A DNA stretch of 64,000 nt from positions 372,001 through 436,000 of the forward strand of contig JANSYN010000002.1 of the NCBI GenBank assembly GCA_024742415.1, written 5' to 3'. The translations under genes were made by a program, and so were the position numbers. Origin of the DNA: Gammaproteobacteria bacterium. Lineage in GTDB: Bacteria > Pseudomonadota > Gammaproteobacteria > Pseudomonadales > Halieaceae. The notes below the pieces were generated by a model. That model did not search any database, had not been told where the DNA came from, and saw only the letters and a program-made list of their open reading frames with translations. Below are positions 36,710 to 44,992 of this stretch, piece by piece; positions within the stretch are counted from its first letter, which is position 1; each line of letters begins with the position of its first letter.

Positions 36710-37396
36710 TCAGTCAGCAGACTGGACGCTGGCTGGGTCGCCAAGGGTGCTGTCGGACACACGAAAAACGATATCGTGCAGTCGCAGTTCGTCTTCATGA
36801 TGCAGGGGCAGCTTGCCTCGCACAGGCCTGCCGTTGACCACGGTGCCCGAGGCCGAGCCCAGGTCTTCAAGCGTTAACTCGCCGCCCGAGGAATCAAGGC
36901 GCGCATGCCGGGGCGACACGAAATCGCTGAGCACGGAGATATCGCAGTCGGCAGCGCTGCCCAGCGTGAGTGACGCGGGAACGCTGTAAGTGAGGCCCAT
37001 CAGTGACCCCGTCTCGGCAGAGATCCGCCAGCGATGCTCCCCGGCGGCGGCAGCCGGCGCGGAGTCATCCGCTGCGCGGGCGTGGCGGCGGTCATTGATG
37101 GGCGCCAGGTTGCGCAGTACCCGACGCTCCACAAAAGAGGTTGCACGCAGCGTGCCGCGCCGGGTCAACTGGAAGTGCCACGCCATCAACAGCAACAAGG
37201 GCAAACCCAGCACCGCCAGGTACAACACCACCTGGAATGCCGATGCTGACTGCGCGCCCGCTCCGGGAGCGAACATCCGGACCAGCACCAGGACCAACGC
37301 ACAGCACGCTACATAGATGAGTGCACTGCGCACGACATTGCGGCGCTTGAGTTCGCGCAGAAAGGACCCGCCTGAATTGTTCGCCGCCGCTACCAT
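36710..37396 (-). CDS. FHA-domain protein with N-terminal membrane segment
   Basis: A 228-residue protein; an upstream ATG at 37447 adds 17 non-conserved residues. The N-terminus FLRELKRRNVVRSALIYVACCALVLVLV is the short basic-plus-helix leader often found ahead of TPR or CadC-like proteins, and a second hydrophobic segment is VLYLAVLGLPLLLLMAWHF. After a polar linker, an FHA domain occupies the last 95 residues: LTLGSAADCDISVLSDFVSPRHARLDSSGGELTLEDLGSASGTVVNG. The conserved Gly-Ser and Ser-x-x-His residues are in place. FHA domains bind phosphothreonine. Membrane anchoring and the convergent PP2C gene imply a signalling role at the membrane. Confidence 0.9.
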   Translation of the reverse strand: MVAAANNSGGSFLRELKRRNVVRSALIYVACCALVLVLVRMFAPGAGAQSASAFQVVLYLAVLGLPLLLLMAWHFQLTRRGTLRATSFVERRVLRNLAPINDRRHARAADDSAPAAAAGEHRWRISAETGSLMGLTYSVPASLTLGSAADCDISVLSDFVSPRHARLDSSGGELTLEDLGSASGTVVNGRPVRGKLPLHHEDELRLHDIVFRVSDSTLGDPASVQSAD

Positions 37397-37690
37397 GTTG
37401 TTGCTTGAACGCCCCTTGGGTATATTGGCCGTGCACTGTGCTCGCATCGACCCGGTGATGATGTGCGTCCACCGGACTGCATTGCGCGTGCCGTGCTTGC
37501 TGCACGATGCCTGTTATGGTGCCTGTTGTGGTGCCTGTTGTGATGCCTGGTGCTGTCTGGTGATGCCCGATGCAATAGTGCGCCCAATATAGCCGATGTT
37601 CGGGCCGCAACCAATCACGGTCTGTGCCAACAAATACACCGCCGGCCGGGCATCGACACACACCCGGGCACACAGGTGAACAAGCCGCCG
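37397..37690. other. Divergent intergenic region between FHA and hydrolase genes
   Basis: This 294-base gap holds the divergent promoters and a short tandem array with 12-base period (37507-37554). I see no conserved ORF in it and no convincing -35/-10 pair. Confidence 0.5.
37507..37554. repeat. Tandem repeat, 12-bp unit, about 4 copies
   Basis: Units read ATGCCTGTTATG, GTGCCTGTTGTG, GTGCCTGTTGTG and ATGCCTGGTGCT. The middle two are identical. On the minus strand the unit is CACAACAGGCAC. The array is located in the divergent region between 37396 and 37691. Confidence 0.85.
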
Positions 37691-38611
37691 ATGAGCACAA
37701 ACAGCACCATCCGGACCCAGGGCGCCAGCCCGCAGATGCAGCAGGTCTTGCAGGCCATCCCGGCGAATTTTGCCGATCCAAGCGCCACGGCTGCTGACGT
37801 CAGGGCGATGTTCAAGGCCTTTCACGGACACCCCACCGGCAAAGACCTGACACTGTCGATCACGACACACGGCGGCGTACGCTGCGGCCACTATGCCATG
37901 CACGGGCAAAACAGCGGCTGGACAGTCTTTCACTGCCACGGCGGGGCCTTCGTTTCGACGCCGCTGGATGAGTATCACTTTTATGGTGAATTGATTGCCC
38001 GGCAAACAGGCTGCGCGGTGGTTATGCCCGACTATCGGCTCGCCCCGGAAGCCCCGTACCCAGCGGCTGCGGATGATTGCCGCGCCGCCTGGAACGGCCT
38101 GATCGAGAGCGGTTATCCGCCACACAGGATTATCATCATGGGTGAATCCTGCGGCGGCAGCCTGGCACTGGGCCTGCTGCAACAATTGCGCGACGCCGGC
38201 GCTGCACTGCCTGCCTGTTTTATTTCGCTCACCGGCTGGTTTGACCTGTCCGTACAGCAACCGAACACGGTCGGTCATGACCCTTTTCTGACCGCGCAGT
38301 GGGTGCGCAATCGCGCCCGCGACTACCTCGCGGGCAGCATGGCGCTGGATGATCCGCGCGTATCACCGGCCTTTGCCGACCTGTCCGGATTGCCTGCCAT
38401 GTACCTGCAGATCGGTGAATGCGACCTGTTGCGCCACGGCGCAGAACACCTCGCACGGCGGGCTATCGAGTGCGGTGTAGCCGTGAACGTGGAGCACTGG
38501 CCCGGCGCCGTGCAGGGCTGGCACGGCCTGGCCAACGCGCACGTGCCCGAAGCGCTTGCCGCGTGGCGCGCAATCCGCCGCTACATTGACTCGCTCGACG
38601 GCGACGACTGA
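37691..38611 (+). CDS. Alpha/beta hydrolase, hormone-sensitive-lipase type
   Basis: A 306-residue cytoplasmic protein (no signal peptide). The oxyanion motif is HCHGGAFVS (HGG) and the nucleophile elbow is MGESCGGSLALGL (G-x-S-x-G). The acid is expected in YLQIGECDLLRHG and the His in QGWHGLAN. VMPDYRLAPEAPYPAAADDC is the hallmark DYRLAPE block of HSL-type (family IV) esterases. It hydrolyses short-chain esters or lactones; a specific substrate is not evident. The ATG at 37691 is chosen because upstream sequence is repeat-derived. Its last 31 bases overlap the 3' end of the convergent dioxygenase gene. Confidence 0.9.
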   Translation: MSTNSTIRTQGASPQMQQVLQAIPANFADPSATAADVRAMFKAFHGHPTGKDLTLSITTHGGVRCGHYAMHGQNSGWTVFHCHGGAFVSTPLDEYHFYGELIARQTGCAVVMPDYRLAPEAPYPAAADDCRAAWNGLIESGYPPHRIIIMGESCGGSLALGLLQQLRDAGAALPACFISLTGWFDLSVQQPNTVGHDPFLTAQWVRNRARDYLAGSMALDDPRVSPAFADLSGLPAMYLQIGECDLLRHGAEHLARRAIECGVAVNVEHWPGAVQGWHGLANAHVPEALAAWRAIRRYIDSLDGDD

Positions 38612-39468
38612 GAGGCCGGGGCGGTTTTCAGGGCATCGCAGGGCGCCTCAAGCTCCACCGTACCCAGATAGCCACCACCCACAGCAATATCGTCGTGCAC
38701 GCCGAACCCGAGTAATTCCTGCGCCCGGCGCGACATGCCGCTCAATACTTCAAGCGGCGTAGACAGGCACTGGTTCTCTTCCGTGCGCAGCCAACCCAGG
38801 GTATAGCTCACGTGAATGCCCCGCCGGATGTCAGCGGTGGTGACGTTCGCACCGCCGCCATGAAAGGTGTTGCCCAGATAGATGACCGCACTGCCTGCGG
38901 GCATTTCTGCGGCGACCATCTCGGCCGGCTCGGGGTACCTGTCGCCCTCCCACAGGTGGCTGCCCGGCGCCACCAGCGTCGCACCGTTGTCGAAACTGAA
39001 GTCGTTCAGCGCGAGAACCGAAGCCACCTGGATCTCACCGACAGTAGGCGGCATGCGCTTCCACACCCAGGCGTCACGGTGCGATATTTGCGCTTCACAG
39101 CCCGGTTTGCGCTCCATGACTTGCGCAATGTTCAGCTGGTAGTCACTGCACGAGGCACCCAGAAACTCGTCACAGGTAGCGAGGTACAGCGGGTGGCATA
39201 ACAGGTGCTCGACAAACATCGGTGACTTTCCCGCGAGCGCGGCAACGTGCCCTACCCGGTCACCAAAAAACTCGGCGATGGCCGGGTTGGCAAACCGTCG
39301 CTCCAGTGCGGCCTCGGCGGCAATAATCTGGTCCAGTTCGGCGTTGAAGGCATCCAGGGCTGTCTTTGCCAGGAAATCGTGAACAATAATCGCGCCGGAC
39401 TGCGCCAGCGCCTTATGCATGGCGGCCGCGTCGTCTGCGGCATCAAAAACCGGGATGGCGTCTGGCAT
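38581..39468 (-). CDS. Phytanoyl-CoA dioxygenase (PhyH) family protein
   Basis: A 295-residue protein with AGGAG five bases before the ATG. The Fe(II)/2-oxoglutarate facial triad is visible: the HxD motif in ISHRDAWVWK and the distal His in YLGNTFHGGGAN, followed by Arg in ADIRRGIHVSYTLGW that would bind 2-oxoglutarate. DNGATLVAPGSHLWEGDRYP is the usual family block. Members hydroxylate lipid or natural-product substrates. Its 3' end overlaps the HSL gene at 38611 tail to tail by 31 bases. A second PhyH-type protein, fused to an SCP2-like domain, lies at 61700. Confidence 0.88.
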   Translation of the reverse strand: MPDAIPVFDAADDAAAMHKALAQSGAIIVHDFLAKTALDAFNAELDQIIAAEAALERRFANPAIAEFFGDRVGHVAALAGKSPMFVEHLLCHPLYLATCDEFLGASCSDYQLNIAQVMERKPGCEAQISHRDAWVWKRMPPTVGEIQVASVLALNDFSFDNGATLVAPGSHLWEGDRYPEPAEMVAAEMPAGSAVIYLGNTFHGGGANVTTADIRRGIHVSYTLGWLRTEENQCLSTPLEVLSGMSRRAQELLGFGVHDDIAVGGGYLGTVELEAPCDALKTAPASQSSPSSESM

Positions 39469-39620
39469 GGGGTTCTCCTGCTGTAGATTGGGACGCACGC
39501 AGCCCCAGACTAGTCGCTACAGGGCCAGATTGCACCCGCTGCGTCGGCGTCGCGTTCGCCTGGTGCACGCTGGCGAACCGGACGGGCGGGCACGCGGCAT
39601 CACACCGGCCGCATTCCCCC

Positions 39621-39670
39621 ACAGCAAGTCATAACAAATCACAACAAGTCACAACAAGTCACAACAAGTT
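39621..39670. repeat. Tandem repeat, 10-bp unit, 5 copies
   Basis: Consensus ACAACAAGTC. Copies are ACAGCAAGTC, ATAACAAATC, ACAACAAGTC, ACAACAAGTC and ACAACAAGTT. Decay toward the left side. The array lies about 150 bases before the divergent PhyH start and 210 before the DUF937 ATG. Confidence 0.9.
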
Positions 39671-39799
39671 ACAAAAACACACACAGCATCGCTCGCCAAC
39701 GCCCGCCACCGGCAAAACAGCCTGTAATTGTGGGCGCAATTGCCCGAACAGGCCGAGCTGCTGCAACGCAATTGTTACGTTCACGGTGACAGAACTGGC

Positions 39800-39805
39800 T
39801 ATACT
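39800..39805 (+). promoter_or_regulatory. Possible promoter -10 element (TATACT)
   Basis: TGGCTATACTTCTG sits about 75 bases before the DUF937 ATG. It shares GGCTATACTT with the site at 16290. A TTGTTA is present upstream but with a 22-base spacer, too long for a standard promoter. Confidence 0.3.
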
Positions 39806-39877
39806 TCTGTGGACGTAGAGTGCCTGGCTAACGCCGGCACGCTGGACGACTCTCCACAGAACAGGAAGCATATCGAC

Positions 39878-40294
39878 ATGGATATCATGCAACTGGCATC
39901 ACAACTACTGGCAGACAACGTTGGCCAGCCGGCGGACGGTGACACGCTCACCTCTGCACTGACCTCTCTGCTGGGCAACAATTCCGGCGACCTCGACCTC
40001 GCCGGACTGGCGGGCAAAATGAGCGCCGACAGCGACCTGGGCAGCGTGCTCGGGACCTGGCTGGGCGATGGTGCCAACACCCCCATCAGCGCAGACAGCC
40101 TGATGAACGTTCTTGGCGAAGGACAGATTGCAGAGTTTGCGTCCAGGCTTGGCATCGACCCGCAGACCGCAGCCAACAGCCTGACGGACGTCATACCACA
40201 GTTGATGGACAAATCCAGCAGTGGCGGCAGCCTTCTGGATTCCGTTGGCGGCATGGATGGCCTGATGGGCGCAGCCAGGTCATTCCTGAAATAA
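39878..40294 (+). CDS. DUF937/YidB-like protein
   Basis: A 138-residue cytoplasmic protein. The start at 39878 has AGGA about eleven bases upstream. Short helical repeats with Gly-Leu-Leu patterns are seen: DTLTSALTSLLGNNSGDLDLAGLAGKM, SALMNVLGEGQIAEFASRLGID-like (SLMNVLGEGQIAEFASRLGI) and QTAANSLTDVIPQLMDK, ending LLDSVGGMDGLMGAARSFLK. This is the DUF937 (YidB) pattern; function in the family is unknown. It faces the serine hydrolase gene tail to tail across a hairpin. Confidence 0.82.
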   Translation: MDIMQLASQLLADNVGQPADGDTLTSALTSLLGNNSGDLDLAGLAGKMSADSDLGSVLGTWLGDGANTPISADSLMNVLGEGQIAEFASRLGIDPQTAANSLTDVIPQLMDKSSSGGSLLDSVGGMDGLMGAARSFLK

Positions 40295-40320
40295 CCCCGG
40301 CGGTTCCTGGCAAGCCATAC

Positions 40321-40357
40321 ACCGGGCAACCGCATGCGCCCCGCATGAACGCCCGGT
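40321..40357. terminator. Nested stem-loop between convergent genes
   Basis: ACCGGGC at 40321-40327 pairs with GCCCGGT at 40351-40357. Inside it CATGCG and CGCATG pair around a three-base loop. It lies between stops at 40294 and 40357 and could serve both strands. No T tract. Confidence 0.45.
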
Positions 40358-41631
40358 TACAGGCCCGCGTACACCAGCCCCTGCACCACATACACCTGGT
40401 AGGGCAAACCGGAGAACTCGCCCGGTTCATTCTGCGTGAGTATCACCGCCACCAGGCCGGTGGCAGGGCTGACAATAAACGTGGTGCCGTAATAGCCTGA
40501 CCACCAGAAATCGTCCGTGCGATCGGGCATTAGCGTCGCCTCTTCGTCGGCCACCACGGCCATACCCAGGCCCCAGCCCAGACCTTCAATATCGACAGCG
40601 GCAAGCACCCCCTGCGGCATGTGCAGCCGGCGCATATCCTCCAGCGTGGACGCCTGCAAAATGCGCGCACCGCGATACTCACCGCCGTTCCACAGCATCA
40701 GGGCAAAACGCATGTAATCCGCAGCGGTGGAGACCAGGCCACCGCCCCCCGGGTTCCAGTCGGGGTCGTAGTGGTCCGCGGCCACGACCAGGTCGCCCTC
40801 GCTGTCTTGGGTGTATACGGTGGCCATGCTGCCGCGCTGGTCCTGCGGGGGCTCATACCGGGTGTCGGCCATACCCAGCGGTTCGAAGATTCGCGCCTGC
40901 ATCACCTGTTCAATATTCTTGCCGGTCACCTGTTCTATCACGGCGGCAAGCACATCGGCTGAGTATCCGTAGCGCCAGCGCGTGCCCGGTTCTTCAAACA
41001 GTGGCAGTCGGGCCAGGCCGGCGACGCGCTCGCGCAGGCTGCCTTTTTCCAGGGCGCGAATGCCATTGGCCTGCCAGTGCTGGACCAGCGGCGGATCGGT
41101 GTCCATGCCGGGGCCGATGCCCGATGAGAACATCAACAAGTGGCGCACGGTCAGCGGCACCGTTGCAGGCACCGTGGGATAAACACCCTGGGCATCGGGC
41201 GTCTGACTGGTCGCAATACGCAGGTTGGCAAACTCCGGCAGGTAGTCCGCAACGGGATCGTCAAGGCCCAAACGGCCCTCTTCTACCAGGCTCATCGCAG
41301 CCACGGCGGTGATGGGCTTGGTCATGGACGCAATGCGCACGTGGGTATCCACCGCCATGGGGGCCTGACTGGCGATGTCTTTCCAGCCGGCGGCATTGCT
41401 GTAGATGGGCACACCGTCGCGGGCGACCATGACGATATAACCGGAACGCTCACCGCGCCAACTGGAAAAGCGGATGAAGCTGTCAATCGCGGCGCGGCTC
41501 CACCAGGACAACGGCTCCGGCTGGGCCAGGCCGTCACCGGCAGGAGGCACGGCGACAGGGCCCGAATCGATGCTGCAGCCGCCCGCCAACAGAGCGCCTG
41601 CCACAAGCAATGGCAGTAATGGTTTTTTCAA
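40357..41631 (-). CDS. Lipoprotein serine hydrolase, class C beta-lactamase family
   Basis: A 424-residue protein. The start is TTG at 41631 with AAAGGG about ten bases upstream; it begins a clear signal peptide (KKPLLPLLVAGALLAGGC, lipobox Cys19). SxxK is SMTK at residues 102-105 in VRIASMTKPITAVAAMSLVEEG. The second motif is YSADVLAAVIEQVTGK. EPLGMADTRYEPPQ and the DFWWSGYYGTTFIVSPATGLVAVILTQ block are typical of the Beta-lactamase Pfam family (EstB-like). Probably an esterase or peptidase in the outer membrane. Its leader is a 200-base CA-rich low-complexity region on the coding strand. Confidence 0.87.
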   Translation of the reverse strand: MKKPLLPLLVAGALLAGGCSIDSGPVAVPPAGDGLAQPEPLSWWSRAAIDSFIRFSSWRGERSGYIVMVARDGVPIYSNAAGWKDIASQAPMAVDTHVRIASMTKPITAVAAMSLVEEGRLGLDDPVADYLPEFANLRIATSQTPDAQGVYPTVPATVPLTVRHLLMFSSGIGPGMDTDPPLVQHWQANGIRALEKGSLRERVAGLARLPLFEEPGTRWRYGYSADVLAAVIEQVTGKNIEQVMQARIFEPLGMADTRYEPPQDQRGSMATVYTQDSEGDLVVAADHYDPDWNPGGGGLVSTAADYMRFALMLWNGGEYRGARILQASTLEDMRRLHMPQGVLAAVDIEGLGWGLGMAVVADEEATLMPDRTDDFWWSGYYGTTFIVSPATGLVAVILTQNEPGEFSGLPYQVYVVQGLVYAGL

Positions 41632-41833
41632 TGAGGTGGCCCTTTTATTGTTGTTTATGTGATGTTGATGCCGTTATTTTTGCTGTCGTTGGTTTGGCTG
41701 TTGCAATCACTGCTGTTGTGAACGTCGTTATGGATCTTGTTACGGCTGTTCTTACTGCCCTCGTTCCTGCGACTGTCGTGCCCGGCCCGCAGTCCAGTCG
41801 CTCCAGCCCGCCCCAGTGTGGCACACAGCGCCG
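41632..41833 (-). promoter_or_regulatory. CA/A-rich low-complexity leader of the serine hydrolase gene
   Basis: On the minus strand this region is depleted in T and rich in AAC, CAG and AAG triplets, ending ATAAACAACAATAAAAGG just before the TTG start. AACAACAATAA fits the A-rich AANAANAA pattern bound by Hfq/Crc in Pseudomonas. No conserved ORF is visible on either strand. Confidence 0.4.
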
Positions 41834-43564
41834 TCACAGCAACAGCATATCGTTGCGCGCAACGGCGACTTCTATGGTTTTATCGGTGAGTACCGCGTAG
41901 TCCGGTGAATCGATAGTACTGATAAATCGATGGCTGGCGTCCACGCTATCGGCATTGAAGCGCAGGTAAAGGTAGCCGCGATCAGACAGGTTGGCATAGC
42001 GCAGGTCATCCACCAGTTGCACCACCAGCGGGCTGAATAACGCGGCCGCGTCTGCACCCAGCACCCCTTCGAGCCCCGGCGAACTGACGCTGGCGCAACC
42101 GAATTCGACGCCGGCTATTCTGGCGTCAGGCGTCGTCAACTGGGCGGCCCAGGCATTATGTGTATCGCCGGCGAGCATCACCAGTTTTAAATCCATATCG
42201 GCGGCATAGGTCATCAGCGTGTCGCGCTCGTATTCATAACCATCCCAGGCATCCAGGTTGTAGGGAATCGCCGAGTCGAGCAGAGCCTGCTCTTCGGGCG
42301 TGCGCTCGGCTTCCGGCTTGGACTTGGCGTCAATTGCCGCCAGCACTGCGGTTGTTCCCTGACTGATCGCATCATCACCGGCAATACTTGGGTCCAATGC
42401 CTCCATAATGGGTGCGGGCAGTTGATAGCGACCGCTGAGTACCTGCTGGCCAATCACCTGCCAGCGCGCAGTGCTCTGGCCCAGCTCATCGCGCAGCCAG
42501 GTGCGCTGCGCGTCTCCAAGCAGGCTGCGCATCGGGTCACCGAAGGCCGCGCGAACGCCCTCCACATCGATGAACTCACCGTTGAGAAAATCGCTATAGC
42601 TCAACTGCTCGTCGCGACCAATGATGCGCGTATCCAGCATGAACAGATCCAGCAATTCACCGTACTGGAAGCGCCGGTAGATAATGTCCAGTTCATCGGC
42701 GGGCGGGCGCACGGGCTGCCACTCATACCACGCCTGAATCGCAACCGCCTTGCGCTCTGAAAAGCTGCCCTCGGTCGCCGGATCATGATTTTCGGCGCCC
42801 TCACGCCATGCATCGTTCGCCACTTCGTGATCGTCCCAAACATTGATAAAAGCATGCGCGGCATGCGCCGCCTGCAAATCGGCATCGGTGCGGTACTGGG
42901 CATAGCGTGTGCGATAGTCCTGCAATGACAGGATCTCGTTGGCCGGCTGCACAACGCGGCCAAACTCCTCGGCGCGCTCGCTGGCGTAGCCGGTACTGGA
43001 ATACTCATACAGGTAATCCCCCAGGTGCAGCACGGCATCCAGATCCTGGGCGGCAACTTCTTTATACACGTTGAACAGCCCGGCCGGGTAGTTGCTGCAG
43101 GACACCACCGCAAAGCTCGCCGCAGCCACGGCACCTGCCGGCAACGTGCGGGTTCTGCCTGTTACCGACGTGTTGTCACCGCTGTGAAAGCGATAGTAAT
43201 ACCTGGTGCCCGGACGCAGGCCCTGGGCGTCCACCTTCACCGTGAAATCCACGGCTTCGTCCGTCGTGCCACTGCCGCTGGCGACTACATCAGCAAAGGC
43301 GGCATCGGTGCTCATCTCCCAGGCAACACTCACCGGGCCGGCCTGCAGGGGGGTGAGCCGCGTCCACAAAATGACCCTGTCTGTGAGCGGGTCGCCGGAG
43401 GCGACGCCGTGCTCGAAGGTACCGAACAGGGCGTCGACCAGGTCCTGGGCCAGCGTGTCTGAGCCGTCGGAACAACCGATCAGGTTGGCGCCCAGAAGCG
43501 GCACCATGGACCCCATCGTGAGGCCCTTGATGAGTTTGCGTCGCGTCAATGGGGGTGTTTTCAT
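41834..43564 (-). CDS. phoD: PhoD-type alkaline phosphatase/phosphodiesterase, Tat lipoprotein
   Basis: A 576-residue protein with GGAGAA five bases before the ATG. The leader has a twin-arginine motif (LTRRKLIKGL) and ends in a lipobox (LIGCSDGSD), so it is likely a Tat-exported lipoprotein. The PhoD N-terminal domain has HGVASGDPLTDRVILWTRLTP. Metal-binding blocks are SCSNYPAGLFNVYK, HLGDYLYEY, NVWDDHEVANDAW and MLAGDTHNAWAA, consistent with the Fe/Ca active site of Bacillus PhoD. It cleaves phosphate mono- and diesters outside the cytoplasm. No Pho box was found in the short upstream region, where AATAACAACAAACGG lies about 45 bases before the ATG. Confidence 0.9.
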   Translation of the reverse strand: MKTPPLTRRKLIKGLTMGSMVPLLGANLIGCSDGSDTLAQDLVDALFGTFEHGVASGDPLTDRVILWTRLTPLQAGPVSVAWEMSTDAAFADVVASGSGTTDEAVDFTVKVDAQGLRPGTRYYYRFHSGDNTSVTGRTRTLPAGAVAAASFAVVSCSNYPAGLFNVYKEVAAQDLDAVLHLGDYLYEYSSTGYASERAEEFGRVVQPANEILSLQDYRTRYAQYRTDADLQAAHAAHAFINVWDDHEVANDAWREGAENHDPATEGSFSERKAVAIQAWYEWQPVRPPADELDIIYRRFQYGELLDLFMLDTRIIGRDEQLSYSDFLNGEFIDVEGVRAAFGDPMRSLLGDAQRTWLRDELGQSTARWQVIGQQVLSGRYQLPAPIMEALDPSIAGDDAISQGTTAVLAAIDAKSKPEAERTPEEQALLDSAIPYNLDAWDGYEYERDTLMTYAADMDLKLVMLAGDTHNAWAAQLTTPDARIAGVEFGCASVSSPGLEGVLGADAAALFSPLVVQLVDDLRYANLSDRGYLYLRFNADSVDASHRFISTIDSPDYAVLTDKTIEVAVARNDMLLL

Positions 43565-43819
43565 GGCGTTCTCCGCTGATTGTGTGCATTGCCCGGCACG
43601 ACCGGACAAACCGTTTGTTGTTATTCACCAAGCATAGTCAGGAAATGTTGCAACTCACAGCACTGGCGGAAAAAAATCTGCGAAAGGGGCGCTATAAGTG
43701 CGCAGGCGCGACAGCCCGCACGCCCCCACAGCCATGGCTTGTCCGTGGCATCATCCTGACGCATCATGGCTGGCGCAGTCCAACCTACCGCAACCCCAAT
43801 AACACTAATGGAGAAGACC

Positions 43820-44245
43820 ATGCCCAACCCATCGCCTATTCTTGAGCCTGTTGTTGCACTGCTGCTATGGACGAGCATCATGTGGCTGTGGATGTATGCA
43901 ACCCGGATACCCGCGATCCAGAAAGCGGGCATGACGCTCGACCCGGAGCGTCCCGGTGGGGAGCAAATGGCACAATTGCCCGCCAACGTGCGCTGGAAGG
44001 CCGACAACTACAATCACCTGCACGAGCAACCCACTTTGTTTTACGCCGTGGCGCTGACCCTGGCGTTACTGGGGGCGGGCACAGACACCAACCTGACCCT
44101 CGCCTGGGCCTATGTTGCGGTGCGCATCGTGCACAGCCTGCACCAGTCGCTGTGGAACAAGATCGAAATCCGCTTTGCGATTTTCTCGGTGTCGTCGCTG
44201 ATTTTGATCGCATTGATCATTCGTGCTGCGCTGATCGTGTTCTGA
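43820..44245 (+). CDS. MAPEG-family membrane protein
   Basis: A 141-residue protein with GGAGAAGACC directly before the ATG at 43820. Four membrane segments are predicted: ILEPVVALLLWTSIMWLWMYA, FYAVALTLALLGAG, NLTLAWAYVAVRIVHSLH and FAIFSVSSLILIALIIRAALIVF. The family signature N-H-x-E-Q-P appears as YNHLHEQPTLFYAVAL and RIVHSLHQ follows. MAPEG proteins include glutathione transferases and leukotriene synthases; bacterial members are mostly uncharacterised. It is convergent with a TetR-type regulator, 19 bases apart. Confidence 0.88.
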   Translation: MPNPSPILEPVVALLLWTSIMWLWMYATRIPAIQKAGMTLDPERPGGEQMAQLPANVRWKADNYNHLHEQPTLFYAVALTLALLGAGTDTNLTLAWAYVAVRIVHSLHQSLWNKIEIRFAIFSVSSLILIALIIRAALIVF

Positions 44246-44264
44246 CACCAGCACCCGGCCAGGG

Positions 44265-44912
44265 CTACTGCAGAAGATCCTGCATATCAAACACCGGGTG
44301 CAACAGGTACCGACACACGTACTGTACCTGCTCTTCCAGGTTAAGCTCGCGCCCGGCAACGACCGGCCAGCCCGTCACCAACAGGCCGGTGCCGGCCATG
44401 ATGATCCACGTCACGGCCTCACGTTGTGAGGTGCCCGGATGTGTCCAGCCTTTCTCCTGGGCAATATCGTAGATGGGCCCTATGCGGCCCGTGGCCAGAT
44501 CAATCAGTGCGTCCGGCTGTTCCAGCATTGCGCGCTGCAGCATGTCGGTAGTAAAGGAATGCAGCAGATCGCCCGAGCGGGCAATGGCCATGGAGCGCGC
44601 CAGGCCGGTCGCGAAGCGCATACGCAGATCACTGATGTCGCGGATTTCTTCATCCACTTCGGCATTGATGCGCTGGAAGTTCTCTACCGAAATGTAGAGA
44701 AAAATTTCTTCCTTGCTGGTGAAGTAACGGTACAGGGTAGCCCTGGAGCACTTGGCCTGCCGGGCGATCATGCCCATGCGGAGCTTCTCCTGGCCCACCT
44801 CGGCAAGGCAGGTTCTTGCCGCCGCCAGGACTCGGGCGCGCAACTGGCCGGAGATTTCGGCATCGGGATCAGCTCGCCAGCTACCGGCCGATGAGGACTG
44901 CTGTACAGTCAT
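44265..44912 (-). CDS. TetR-family transcriptional regulator
   Basis: A 215-residue protein. The DNA-binding helix-turn-helix is residues 24-70: RVLAAARTCLAEVGQEKLRMGMIARQAKCSRATLYRYFTSKEEIFLYI, including the conserved TLYRYF recognition-helix end. The C-terminal domain from residue 75 (helices, WIIMAGTGLLVTGWPVV) is the ligand-binding part and is not assignable to a known ligand. A CRP-like palindrome lies about 80-98 bases upstream of its ATG. Its regulon is unknown; the nearest candidates are the convergent MAPEG gene and the divergent-side SDR. Confidence 0.9.
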   Translation of the reverse strand: MTVQQSSSAGSWRADPDAEISGQLRARVLAAARTCLAEVGQEKLRMGMIARQAKCSRATLYRYFTSKEEIFLYISVENFQRINAEVDEEIRDISDLRMRFATGLARSMAIARSGDLLHSFTTDMLQRAMLEQPDALIDLATGRIGPIYDIAQEKGWTHPGTSQREAVTWIIMAGTGLLVTGWPVVAGRELNLEEQVQYVCRYLLHPVFDMQDLLQ

Positions 44913-44992
44913 TACTGAAGGCCTCTTTTGCTCACGCCAAAGTAAAACGCACTCAATAAGCGCTAAGTATAGTTGTTTATCGAGGGTCTACC

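Larger units (their letters stand above)
39469..39877. other. 409-base divergent intergenic region
   Basis: Contains a 10-bp tandem array (39621-39670) and the TATACT element at 39800. A reading frame through its right part is an unsupported extension of the DUF937 gene. Nothing else recognisable. Confidence 0.5.

Noticed and set aside
41610-41900. Hydrophobic small ORF on the plus strand
   Set aside because: It arises from the T/G-rich low-complexity leader of the minus-strand gene; no ribosome site and the composition explains the Val/Ala run.
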